From Phycisphaerales bacterium (GTDB lineage Bacteria > Planctomycetota > Phycisphaerae > Phycisphaerales > UBA1924), in NCBI GenBank assembly GCA_019747615.1, contig JAIEQQ010000576.1, forward strand, positions 1-5,788: a DNA stretch of 5,788 nt, written 5' to 3'. Position 1 is the stretch's first letter. Every line of letters begins with the position of its first letter. The position numbers were made by a program, and so were the translations under genes. Under the pieces are notes generated by a model. The model searched no databases. It was not told the DNA's origin and was given only the letters and a program-made list of their open reading frames with translations. This document shows, piece after piece, positions 1 through 4,964 of the stretch.

Positions 1-149
1 GCGCGTTCCTGGATGTGTTCGTGACCGAGGACATGGTCGGCCACAAGCTCGGCGAGTTCAGCCCGACCCGCACGTTCAAGGGTCACACGAACAAGAAGGA
101 AGGCATCTCCGACGGCTCCAAGTCGGCAGCGCCCGCCCCGAAGAAGTAA
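1..149 (+). CDS. rpsS: 30S ribosomal protein S19, C-terminal part (5' end outside window)
   Basis: S19 sits in the head of the 30S subunit, bound to 16S rRNA beside S13 and near the A-site tRNA. The window starts inside the gene; the reading frame begins at base 3 and shows the last 48 residues before TAA at 147-149. The visible part has the family's highly conserved C-terminal half, [19 protein letters not shown] followed by KGH. After that the usual short basic end is replaced by about 20 residues rich in Lys, Ser, Ala and Pro, ending in APAPKK. Similar Ala/Lys/Pro tails occur on L29 and at the start of L5 in this window, so this looks like a lineage habit. Its position directly before rplV matches the standard S10 operon. 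The N-terminal length and start cannot be judged. Confidence 0.96.
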   Translation, partial: AFLDVFVTEDMVGHKLGEFSPTRTFKGHTNKKEGISDGSKSAAPAPKK

Positions 150-158
150 GTCGATTCA

Positions 159-193
159 CGCCTCGCGTCTGAAGTCTCACGTCTGTCGTCCGC
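159..193 (+). repeat. Degenerate 7-nt tandem repeat in the rpsS-rplV gap
   Basis: Five successive heptamers can be read without gaps: cgcctcg, cgtctga, agtctca, cgtctgt, cgtccgc, with consensus CGTCTGA. They fill most of the 61-nt space between S19 and L22 and end 5 nt before the L22 ribosome-binding site. The copies are imperfect. Confidence 0.6.
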
Positions 194-210
194 AAGCGAA
201 AGGTCGAACC

Positions 211-762
211 GTGCGTATCCACGCCAAGAAGCTGAGCAAGGTCATGAAGGAGAAGGGCATGAGCGTCGAGACGCTCGCTTCCGCCCTGGTCGAGCCGGGC
301 AAAGGCCTGAGCAACCAGACCAAGGCCGAGGCCGCCCTCCGCAACTGGATGCGCGGCAGCGATCATCCTCGCGCCGGCGCCGCCCAGATCTCCCGCATCG
401 CCGAAGTCCTCGGCGCCGAGATCGGACAGGTCTCCAAGTTCTCCTGCATCTTCAAGTACCATCGTGGCTCGCCCCGCAAGGCCAAGCTGCTGGTGGACCT
501 GATTCGCGGCAAGGACTACCTCACCGCGACGAACCTGCTCACCTACACGACCAAGCGCGCCGCGCTAGACGTCAAGAAGGCCCTCATGGGCGCCTTCGCT
601 GACGCCGAGCAGGCCAAGGCCGACACCAACCGCCTGGTCGTCTGCGAGAGCACCGCCGACGAGGGCCCGATGATGAAGCGATTCAATCAGAAGGACCGCG
701 GGCGTGCGCATCGCATCTTGAAGCGCATGACGCATATCGCGGTGACGCTGGAAGAGAAGTAA
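211..762 (+). CDS. rplV: 50S ribosomal protein L22 with N-terminal helix-turn-helix-like domain
   Basis: L22 binds 23S rRNA; its globular part lies at the tunnel exit and a long beta-hairpin reaches into the peptide tunnel. The product is 183 residues against about 110 normally. The L22 core runs from about residue 77 to the end, with GSPRKAKLLVDLIRGK at 86-101, TYTTKRAALDVKKAL at 111-125, DEGPMMKR at 150-157 and GRAHRILKRMTHIAVT at 164-179. Residues 5-75 are extra and resemble an XRE/lambda-repressor-type helix-turn-helix domain (described separately). The tunnel loop keeps its length and its MKR triplet, but the tip reads FNQKDR instead of the IMPRAK of E. coli. The start is a GTG at 211 with AAAGG at 199-203, 7 nt upstream. 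An ATG at codon 12 would remove the first predicted helix, so GTG fits better. The L22 identity is certain; the function of the extra domain is not known from sequence. Confidence 0.96.
   Translation: MRIHAKKLSKVMKEKGMSVETLASALVEPGKGLSNQTKAEAALRNWMRGSDHPRAGAAQISRIAEVLGAEIGQVSKFSCIFKYHRGSPRKAKLLVDLIRGKDYLTATNLLTYTTKRAALDVKKALMGAFADAEQAKADTNRLVVCESTADEGPMMKRFNQKDRGRAHRILKRMTHIAVTLEEK
223..435 (+). other. Predicted HTH (XRE/Cro-C1-like) domain within L22, residues about 5-75
   Basis: This part of rplV encodes a region absent from ordinary L22. By eye it divides into a first amphipathic helix (AKKLSKVMKEKGM, residues 5-17), a second (SVETLASALV, 18-27), a short variable stretch, a third with the LRNWMRGSDHPRAG segment (43-56), and a fourth (AAQISRIAEVLGAEIGQVSKF, 57-77). 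The W-x-x-G-x-x-x-P pattern followed by I-A-x-x-L-G is the signature seen after the recognition helix in XRE-family repressors. There is no stop, frameshift or change of base composition at the join with the L22 core. The domain could bind DNA, the rplV mRNA or rRNA, or simply be a ribosome-surface module; the sequence does not decide. The assignment rests on pattern recognition, not on a profile search. Confidence 0.6.
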
Positions 763-770
763 GCGAAGAA

Positions 771-840
771 GGAACTGGGCATCAGGCACTGGGCACTGGG
801 AAGTGACAGTCAGAGTGGGCAGTGGGGGAGTTGAGAGTTC
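771..840 (+). repeat. Degenerate 7-nt tandem repeat in the rplV-rpsC gap
   Basis: The first five heptamers are in perfect phase: ggaactg, ggcatca, ggcactg, ggcactg, ggaagtg (771-805). They are followed by a looser series rich in AGTGG/AGTT words to 840, with spacing of 6-8 nt. The unit GGCACTG is close to the reverse complement of the CCCCAGT-type heptamers described as STRR elements in cyanobacteria; that resemblance is from memory. The gap is 115 nt in total. Confidence 0.7.
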
Positions 841-877
841 GGCACACGCAGGGACGGGTTTCCACGAGAAAACACAC

Positions 878-1585
878 ATGGGTCAGAAGACACATCCATA
901 CGGTCTGCGAGTCGGCATCACCGAGCCCCACAAGAGCCGCTGGTACGCGCCCAAGGCGCTGTTCGGCGAGCTGCTTGTTGAGGACTACAAGATCCGCAAG
1001 TTCATCGACAGCCGCCTGAACCGCAAGCCGCCGTTCGCGCAGGTCAGCGATGTGCAGATCGAGCGCACGCGTGAAGAGCTGAAGGTCATCATCCGCTCGG
1101 CGCGTCCGGGTCTGGTCATCGGCCCCAAGGGCGCCGAGGTTGACCGCCTGACCGAAGAGCTTCAGTACATGACCGGCCGCAAGGTGTCGATCGCGATCAT
1201 CGAGATCAAGAACCCCGACATGGACGCGCAGCTCGTCGGCGAGAGCGTCTGCGAGCAGCTTCGCAAGCGTGTCGCGTTCCGTCGTGCGATGAAGATGAAG
1301 GCCGATGCGGTCATGCAGGCCGGCGCAAAGGGCATTTGGATTGTTCTGGCCGGTCGTCTGGGTGGCGCTGAAATGAGCCGCACCGCGGAGGTTCGCCAGG
1401 GCTCGCTGCCGCTGAGCACGCTGCAGGCCGAGATCGACTACGGCTTTGCCGAGGCGTTCATGAGCTACGGCGCTATTGGTTGCAAGGTCTGGATTTTCAA
1501 GGGTCTCTACGAGGCCGAGAAGGCCGAGCCCGCGGCGGAGCCGGTGGCCGCTGGCGGCCGCACCAAGGCCCGCGGCCGTCGCTAA
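878..1585 (+). CDS. rpsC: 30S ribosomal protein S3
   Basis: S3 binds the 3' domain of 16S rRNA in the 30S head and lines the mRNA entry channel, where with S4 and S5 it helps unwind mRNA. The product has 235 residues, close to the E. coli length. The start is fixed by MGQKTHPYGLRVGI, the family's invariant N-terminus; an in-frame earlier start at 803 would lie in intergenic repeats and is rejected. A KH type 2 domain is present with the GPKG loop at residues 82-85. The C-terminal domain has FRRAMKMKADAVMQAGAKG (134-152), SGRLGGAE-like AGRLGGAE (158-165), PLSTLQAEIDYG (178-189) and VWIFKG (204-209). R135, R136 and K139 match the E. coli helicase residues R131, R132 and K135. The last 20 residues are a short Ala/Arg-rich tail. 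The Shine-Dalgarno is weak (GAGAA at 865-869). A 115-nt gap separates it from rplV. Confidence 0.98.
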   Translation: MGQKTHPYGLRVGITEPHKSRWYAPKALFGELLVEDYKIRKFIDSRLNRKPPFAQVSDVQIERTREELKVIIRSARPGLVIGPKGAEVDRLTEELQYMTGRKVSIAIIEIKNPDMDAQLVGESVCEQLRKRVAFRRAMKMKADAVMQAGAKGIWIVLAGRLGGAEMSRTAEVRQGSLPLSTLQAEIDYGFAEAFMSYGAIGCKVWIFKGLYEAEKAEPAAEPVAAGGRTKARGRR

Positions 1586-1594
1586 TCGCGACGG
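1576..1594 (+). other. Perfect 7-bp hairpin spanning the rpsC stop codon
   Basis: CCGTCGC (1576-1582) and GCGACGG (1588-1594) are exact reverse complements around a 5-nt loop TAATC that contains the TAA stop. No T-run follows, so this is not a typical intrinsic terminator. It could stabilise an mRNA end or slow ribosomes, or arise by chance in GC-rich DNA. Confidence 0.4.
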
Positions 1595-1702
1595 TCCTCG
1601 CTTCGGTCCGGTTTCGAGGTTTGTTGCGGGTTTCGTGAGTTGCGTCGGTTTTCAAGTGTTCGATACCACGCCGCGAGGCGTTCAAGGTTTGGAGAAGTTC
1701 CC
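1586..1702 (+). other. rpsC-rplP gap, 117 nt, without a clear repeat
   Basis: This spacer lacks a clean tandem repeat, though GGTTT words recur irregularly (1610, 1618, 1629, 1647) and GGTTTCG occurs twice. It ends with the GGAGAAG ribosome-binding site of rplP at 1691-1697. No promoter was seen. Confidence 0.5.
1691..1697 (+). promoter_or_regulatory. Shine-Dalgarno of rplP
   Basis: GGAGAAG ends 5 nt before ATG 1703 (8 nt from the GGAG core). It decides this start over the in-frame TTG at 1640. Confidence 0.75.
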
Positions 1703-2122
1703 ATGGCGCTGATGCCCAAACGAGTCAAGCACCGGAAAGAGTTCCGGCGAGTCCGCGATCGCAAGGCGACCAAGGGCAACTACGTCGCCTACGGCGACTA
1801 CGGCCTGCAGGCCCTGGAGGGCTGCTGGCTCCCCGGCAAGACGATCGACTCCGGTCGTATCGCCTGCATGCACTTGCTCAAGCGCGAGGGCAAGCTCTTC
1901 ATCCGCATCTTCCCGGACAAGCCGATCTCCAAGAAGCCGCTGGAAACCCGAATGGGTACCGGTAAGGCCGAAGTCGAGTATTGGGCGGCCCGCATCAAGC
2001 CCGGCACCATGCTGTTCGAGCTGGCCGGCGTCTCGGAAGCTGTTGCCAAGTCCGCGTTCCTCCGCGTTGCCATGAAGATGCCCGTCCGCTGCCGCCTCGT
2101 GCGTCGGCGCGTCGCGGTCTGA
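1703..2122 (+). CDS. rplP: 50S ribosomal protein L16
   Basis: L16 binds 23S rRNA between the central protuberance and the A/P-site tRNA elbow region and is needed late in 50S assembly. The product has 139 residues, the usual size. Conserved parts are MPKRVKHRKEFR at the N-terminus, IRIFPDKPISKKPLETRMG (residues 67-85) and VEYWAARIKPGTMLFEL (91-107). R83 corresponds to the E. coli arginine 81 that is hydroxylated by the RoxA/YcfD oxygenase; whether it is modified here is unknown. The stretch ALEGCWLPGKTIDSGRIACMHLLKR (37-61) is more divergent than usual, with SGRIACMH where most bacteria have an EAAR-type sequence. ATG 1703 is chosen because GGAGAAG at 1691-1697 lies just upstream; ATG 1712 would give the same protein three residues shorter. 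Confidence 0.98.
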   Translation: MALMPKRVKHRKEFRRVRDRKATKGNYVAYGDYGLQALEGCWLPGKTIDSGRIACMHLLKREGKLFIRIFPDKPISKKPLETRMGTGKAEVEYWAARIKPGTMLFELAGVSEAVAKSAFLRVAMKMPVRCRLVRRRVAV

Positions 2123-2145
2123 TTGATTCGACTCTGGTTGATCTG

Positions 2146-2194
2146 CTGAAAACTGACGACTGAAAACTGACCGCTGTCCCCGACCCCTGACTCG
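2146..2194 (+). repeat. Degenerate 7-nt tandem repeat in the rplP-rpmC gap
   Basis: Seven consecutive heptamers: ctgaaaa, ctgacga, ctgaaaa, ctgaccg, ctgtccc, cgacccc, tgactcg. The first four are clear copies of CTGAAAA/CTGACNN, with the first and third identical; later ones decay. They end just before the AAGGA ribosome-binding site of rpmC. Confidence 0.7.
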
Positions 2195-2207
2195 CAAGGA
2201 TTTGAGA

Positions 2208-2507
2208 ATGAACGGCACCGAAGTTCGCAAGTTGAGCAAGGAAGAGATCTCCGCTGAGGCGACGCGCCTTCGCAAGCAACTGTTCGATCTCCGCCAGCAG
2301 CTCACGACCGACAAGGTCGAGGACAACTCGCAGTTCAAGAAGGTCCGTCGCGACGTTGCGCGTCTGCTGACTGAGCGTTCCGCTCGCCACGTCGCCCAGA
2401 AGAACGGCGGGGCCGCCCCCGCCGCCCCGGCCAAGAAGCCCGCGGCTGCCAAGAAGCCCGTCGCCGCCAAGAAGCCCGCCTCGAAGAAGGCCGCCGTCAA
2501 AGGCTGA
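2208..2507 (+). CDS. rpmC: 50S ribosomal protein L29 with long Ala/Lys/Pro-rich C-terminal tail
   Basis: L29 is a small helical hairpin at the peptide tunnel exit beside L23, part of the docking area for SRP and trigger factor. The L29 core is residues 1-65: EVRKLSKEEISAEATRLRKQ, LFDLRQQLTTDKVEDNSQFK, then KVRRDVARLLTERSAR. Ordinary L29 ends about here (60-70 residues). This one continues to 99 residues with a low-complexity tail of repeated AKKPAA/AKKPVAAKKPAS units, probably disordered and strongly basic. The tail could contact rRNA or the nascent-chain exit area, but that is inference. ATG 2208 is preferred over the TTG at 2202: AAGGA at 2196-2200 has a 7-nt spacing to the ATG. rpmC lies in its usual place between rplP and rpsQ, after a gap full of 7-nt repeats. 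Confidence 0.96.
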   Translation: MNGTEVRKLSKEEISAEATRLRKQLFDLRQQLTTDKVEDNSQFKKVRRDVARLLTERSARHVAQKNGGAAPAAPAKKPAAAKKPVAAKKPASKKAAVKG

Positions 2508-2513
2508 GCCCTT

Positions 2514-2556
2514 CCGTCCCTCGATCCCCGTCCCCTGATCCGTTGATCCCTTGACT
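2514..2556 (+). repeat. Degenerate 7-8-nt tandem repeat in the rpmC-rpsQ gap
   Basis: Units ccgtccc, tcgatcc, ccgtccc, ctgatcc, then after one extra base ttgatcc and cttgact. The central G of each unit falls at 2516, 2523, 2530, 2537, 2545 and 2553, spacing 7,7,7,8,8. The family is GATCCC-like, the same as in the rpsH-rplF gap. Confidence 0.7.
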
Positions 2557-2583
2557 TCAAGTCCCCCAGTGAGAACGCGACCA

Positions 2584-2892
2584 ATGGCCACCAGCTCCCC
2601 CGCCAAGAAGGCTCCCGCCACGAAGATCGGCCTCGTCGAGAGCGACAAGCGCACCAAGACCCGCAAGGTCGTTGTGCCCAACTCGATGATGCACCCCAAG
2701 TACGGCAAGATCCTTCGTACGCGCACGGTGCTGCATGTTCACGATGAGAACAACGAGAGCCAGCTCGGCGATCTGGTGGAAGTGACCCCGTGCCGTCCCA
2801 TGAGCAAGACCAAGTTCTGGAAGCTCGTCCGCATCGTCCGCAAGGGCGCGAGCATGAAGTTCCAGGGCGTTGAGGCCCCGGCCAAGGCCTGA
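2584..2892 (+). CDS. rpsQ: 30S ribosomal protein S17
   Basis: S17 is a primary 16S rRNA-binding protein of the 30S body, with an OB-fold. The product is 102 residues, a little longer than the usual 80-90, because of about 12 extra N-terminal residues (MATSSPAKKAPA) of the same Ala/Lys/Pro flavour as other extensions here. The fold's hallmark parts are present: HPKYGKILRTRTVLHVHDEN (residues 37-56), NESQLGDLVEV (57-67) and CRPMSKTKFWKLVRIV (70-85). The start ATG follows a weak GAGAA at 2571-2575. An in-frame TTG at 2551 lies within intergenic repeats and is not favoured. In the canonical arrangement this is the last gene of the S10 operon; the next gap (145 nt) is the longest in the window. 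Confidence 0.98.
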   Translation: MATSSPAKKAPATKIGLVESDKRTKTRKVVVPNSMMHPKYGKILRTRTVLHVHDENNESQLGDLVEVTPCRPMSKTKFWKLVRIVRKGASMKFQGVEAPAKA

Positions 2893-2908
2893 TGTCCTCG
2901 CCCGCCAG

Positions 2909-2973
2909 GTTCGAAGCCCGGCGACGTTTGAAGTCGAAGTTCGAAGTTGAAGTCTGAGTGTTGTTCGAAGTCT
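2909..2973 (+). repeat. GTTCGAAG-type repeats in the rpsQ-rplN gap
   Basis: GTTCGAAG occurs exactly three times (2909-2916, 2939-2946, 2963-2970), with one-base variants GTTTGAAG at 2926, AGTTGAAG at 2945 and a two-base variant AGTCGAAG at 2932. In the dense part (2926-2952) the GAAG words are 6, 7 and 6 nt apart. GAAGTCT also occurs here at 2949 and 2967, and in the rpsS-rplV gap at 171. The unit core TTCGAA is palindromic. Confidence 0.65.
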
Positions 2974-3037
2974 CGTCCGTTGCAACTGATCGTGTCCACC
3001 CGCTCGCGAGAACGTCGCGGGCACAAAGAGTCCAACC

Positions 3038-3424
3038 ATGCTGCAGCAGGAAACAAGGTGTGAAGTCGCGGATAACAGCGGGGCGAAGATCGCCTATGTC
3101 ATCCGCGTGTACGGCGGCTCGACCGCCTCGGGCAAGTTCACCCGCCGCATGGCCGGCGTGGGCGATCGCGTGTTCGTCTCGATCAAGAAGGCGCTCCCGG
3201 GCGCTGACGTGAAGCCCGGCGATATGTCCAAGGCCGTTGTCGTGCGCACGACGACGCCGATCCGTCGTGCCGACGGGTCGTATGTGCGGTTTGACGCCAA
3301 CGCGGTGGTGCTGATCCAGGACGACGGGAACCCCAAGGGCACCCGCATCTTCGGCGCCGTCGCTCGCGAGCTCCGCGATAAGAACTACATGAAGATCGTG
3401 TCTCTTGCCCCGGAGGTTGTGTAA
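3038..3424 (+). CDS. rplN: 50S ribosomal protein L14
   Basis: L14 lies on the intersubunit face of the 50S, contacts 16S rRNA in bridge B8 and also serves as the binding site for the silencing factor RsfS. The product has 128 residues against 122-123 in E. coli. Conserved parts are ADNSGAK (residues 11-17), [17 protein letters not shown] (39-55), [11 protein letters not shown] (61-71), [18 protein letters not shown] (76-93) and [27 protein letters not shown] to the end. The extra length is a six-residue insertion after GGS (TASGKF, residues 29-34) in the loop before RRMAGVGD. rplN is the first gene of the canonical spc operon. The Shine-Dalgarno is weak (AGAG at 3027-3030). Its end overlaps the strong ribosome-binding site of rplX. 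Confidence 0.98.
   Translation: MLQQETRCEVADNSGAKIAYVIRVYGGSTASGKFTRRMAGVGDRVFVSIKKALPGADVKPGDMSKAVVVRTTTPIRRADGSYVRFDANAVVLIQDDGNPKGTRIFGAVARELRDKNYMKIVSLAPEVV
3412..3416 (+). promoter_or_regulatory. Strong Shine-Dalgarno for rplX, inside the rplN coding end
   Basis: GGAGG lies within the last codons of rplN (CCG GAG GTT), 10 nt before the rplX ATG. It is the best match to the anti-Shine-Dalgarno in the window, and it occurs at the only tight junction (2 nt between stop and start). This suggests translational coupling of L14 and L24. Confidence 0.8.
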
Positions 3425-3426
3425 TC

Positions 3427-3786
3427 ATGCCGAGCCATGTCAAATCCGGCGACACCGTCGTCGTCACCAGCGGCGACTTCAAGGGCGCCGTCGGCAAAAT
3501 CAAGAAGGTCATGCCCGACAAGATGGATGCCAACAAGACGCGCGTCGTCGTTGAGGGCGTCAACCTTGTCACCCGTCACCTCAAGCCCAGCCGCGCCAAC
3601 CCGCAAGGCGGCGTGGTGACGCGCGAGGCCCCGATGCACATGTCCAAGGTCTCGCCCGTCGTCGACGGCAAGGCCACCCGCGTCCGCTTCACCACGAAGT
3701 CTGACGGCTCCAAGGTCCGCGTCGCCGCTCGCGGCGGCAGCGAGCTCTCGGTCGTCCGCGGCACCCGTTCGTCCAAGAAGAAGTAA
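3427..3786 (+). CDS. rplX: 50S ribosomal protein L24
   Basis: L24 is an early 50S assembly initiator that binds the 5' domain of 23S rRNA and sits at the tunnel exit next to L22 and L29. The product has 119 residues, compared with 104 in E. coli. A KOW motif covers residues 5-31 (VKSGDTVVVTSGDFKGAVGK). It is followed by VVVEGVNLVTRHLKPS (40-55), GGVVTREAPMHMSKVSPV (61-78) and RVRFTTKSDGSKVRV (85-99). Small additions occur at residues 30-37 (PDKMDANK, before TRVVVEG) and in the basic C-terminal tail ending SSKKK. The gene is separated from rplN by only 2 nt and is probably translated by coupling. Confidence 0.98.
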   Translation: MPSHVKSGDTVVVTSGDFKGAVGKIKKVMPDKMDANKTRVVVEGVNLVTRHLKPSRANPQGGVVTREAPMHMSKVSPVVDGKATRVRFTTKSDGSKVRVAARGGSELSVVRGTRSSKKK

Positions 3787-3856
3787 CCCGGGCGCGCCGA
3801 TCGCGTCCTGATTTCCAGAACTCTGTTCCCGATCGAAGTTTCAAGCGAGAAGACCT
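3787..3856 (+). other. rplX-rplE gap with palindromes and a CTGTTC word
   Basis: This 70-nt spacer has overlapping palindromes CCCGGG (3787-3792) and GGCGCGCC (3791-3798), two CGATCG sites (3798, 3830) and CTGTTC at 3823. In E. coli the S8 regulatory target lies near this junction, but no comparable rRNA-like stem was recognised. Confidence 0.45.
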
Positions 3857-4573
3857 ATGGCCAGCGAGAACGACAGCAAGAAGCCCCCGGTTGACGCAGC
3901 GAAAGAGGCCAAGAAGGCCGCGGGCAAGGCCAAGGCCGCCGCGAAGGGCCCAAAGGGCGGAGCGATCCAGCTCGATGACGGCGCCGCCGCTGGCCCGCGC
4001 GTCGAGCCGCGCCTCCAGTCGCGCGTCAAGACCCACGTCGCCAAGGCGCTGGGCGAGAAGTTCGGCGTCGGCAACCCCATGCAGCAGCCGCGCCTCTCGA
4101 AGATCGTGGTCAACGTGAACATGGGCCGCCACCTCGAGGGCAACAAGCTCCCGGCTCACGTGAAGGCCACGGTCCTTGACACGATCCAGCGCGTCACCGG
4201 GCAGAAGCCCGTCGTCGTCATCGCCCGCAAGAGCGTGTCGAACTTCAAGCTTCGCGAGGGTGCCGAGAGCAGCGCGATCGTCACGCTCCGTCGCGATCGC
4301 ATGTGGCACTTCCTCGATCGCGTGATCAACCTCGCCTGCCCTCGTATCAAGGACTTCCGCGGCCTCAAGGCCACCGGCTTCGATAAGCAGGGCAACTACT
4401 CCTTCGGCCTCAACGAGCAGGGCGTGTTCCCTGAGATCAACATGGCCGAGGCCACCTTCACCCACGGCATGAACATCAACCTCTGCTTCGATCGCTCGAC
4501 GCCGGAGCTCAGCAAGTTCGTTCTCGCCGAGCTGGGCATGCCGTTCGTCAAGCCCGAGGAAAAGAAGAAGTAA
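3857..4573 (+). CDS. rplE: 50S ribosomal protein L5 with N-terminal Ala/Lys-rich extension
   Basis: L5 is a 5S rRNA-binding protein of the central protuberance that contacts P-site tRNA and S13 of the small subunit. The product has 238 residues against about 180 normally. The core begins near residue 50 (EPRLQSRVKTHVAKALGEKF) and shows PRLSKIVVNVNMG (78-90), TGQKPVVVIARKSVSNFKLR (114-133), MWHFLDRVINLACPRIKDFR (149-168), GNYSFGLNEQGVFPEI (179-194) and a conserved end. Residues 1-49 are extra: MASENDSKKPPVDAAKEAKK followed by KAKAAAKGPKGG and an acidic patch, low in complexity and probably disordered. The start ATG 3857 has only a weak GAGA at 3847-3850. No in-frame start nearer the core gives a standard-length L5; the next Met is at residue 75, inside the fold, so the extension is probably translated. 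Confidence 0.97.
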   Translation: MASENDSKKPPVDAAKEAKKAAGKAKAAAKGPKGGAIQLDDGAAAGPRVEPRLQSRVKTHVAKALGEKFGVGNPMQQPRLSKIVVNVNMGRHLEGNKLPAHVKATVLDTIQRVTGQKPVVVIARKSVSNFKLREGAESSAIVTLRRDRMWHFLDRVINLACPRIKDFRGLKATGFDKQGNYSFGLNEQGVFPEINMAEATFTHGMNINLCFDRSTPELSKFVLAELGMPFVKPEEKKK

Positions 4574-4671
4574 CTCAACCCGCCGCCTGTTCGCCCGCAC
4601 ACCGACCTGTTCACGATTGACGCCAACGCCGCGACCACCAGATCGCACGCAACGGCCCCGAGGATGGAACC
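4574..4671 (+). other. rplE-rpsN gap with a direct CCTGTTC repeat
   Basis: This 98-nt spacer has CCTGTTC twice (4586-4592 and 4606-4612), exactly 20 nt apart, and ends with the GAGGA ribosome-binding site of rpsN (4660-4664). No tandem heptamer or promoter was seen. Confidence 0.45.
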
Positions 4672-4857
4672 ATGACGACCAAAGCTCTGTTTGCCAAGGC
4701 CAACCGCCCCCCGAAGTTCAGCACCCGCACCGTGCGTCGCTGCCAACTGACGGGTCGCGCCCACGGCGTGTACCGCAAGTTCCGCATCAGCCGCATCATG
4801 CTCCGCAAGCTCGCGCTTGAGGGCAAGATCCCCGGCATGCGGAAGGCTTCCTGGTAA
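4672..4857 (+). CDS. rpsN: 30S ribosomal protein S14, short form without zinc ligands
   Basis: S14 binds 16S rRNA in the 30S head next to S3, S10 and S19 and is needed for late head assembly. The product has 61 residues, exactly the length of the short zinc-binding (type Z, C+) S14, and ends in the invariant PGMRKASW. The zinc site is lost, however: where type Z has C-x2-C and C-x2-C, this protein has C24, T27, S40 and M43. The local sequence [16 protein letters not shown] with [10 protein letters not shown] is like the C-minus family (E. coli has RCRQTGRPHG and LSRI), yet the roughly 40-residue N-terminal insert of the long C-minus form is absent. GAGGA at 4660-4664, 7 nt before ATG 4672, supports the start. 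The gene sits between rplE and rpsH, as is standard. Confidence 0.97.
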   Translation: MTTKALFAKANRPPKFSTRTVRRCQLTGRAHGVYRKFRISRIMLRKLALEGKIPGMRKASW

Positions 4858-4897
4858 TCCGAGCCAGCCTCCCGTCCTGATTCACCCAGCGTTCTCC

Positions 4898-4911
4898 GGC
4901 CGCCAGCGGCC
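4898..4911 (+). other. Short GC hairpin in the rpsN-rpsH gap
   Basis: GGCCGC (4898-4903) and GCGGCC (4906-4911) are reverse complements with a 2-nt spacer; as RNA, a 5-bp stem with loop CCAG is more likely. It has no following T-run, so it is not a standard terminator. It lies 54 nt before the rpsH start. Confidence 0.4.
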
Positions 4912-4964
4912 ACTGTTCTCGCCGATCGATTCACCGACTCACGAAGACCCCCGAGACGAACACC

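Noticed and set aside
211..435. Separate small HTH regulator gene upstream of L22, joined by a frameshift artefact
   Set aside because: One uninterrupted frame continues through both parts, with no stop, start codon or ribosome-binding site at the join and consistent codon use, so a true fusion is more likely.
803..877. Possible 25-residue N-terminal extension of S3 from a GTG at 803
   Set aside because: It would translate the intergenic heptamer repeats, and the S3 family starts at MGQK; ATG 878 fits exactly.
1640..1702. Possible 21-residue N-terminal extension of L16 from a TTG at 1640
   Set aside because: A good Shine-Dalgarno at 1691-1697 and the normal L16 N-terminus both point to ATG 1703.
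2893..3037. A separate spc promoter in the 145-nt gap before rplN
   Set aside because: TTGCAA at 2981 and TTGAAG at 2947 were considered as -35 boxes, but no acceptable -10 lies 16-18 nt downstream; the A/T-richer words are explained by the repeat.
3689..4648. Long open frame on the - strand (319 codons) opposite rplX and rplE
   Set aside because: Same reason: a shadow of L5 and L24 codon use, rich in Leu/Ala/Arg/Glu without domain features.
4898..4911. Intrinsic terminator between rpsN and rpsH
   Set aside because: The stem is short and no T-run follows; the downstream genes continue the same operon.
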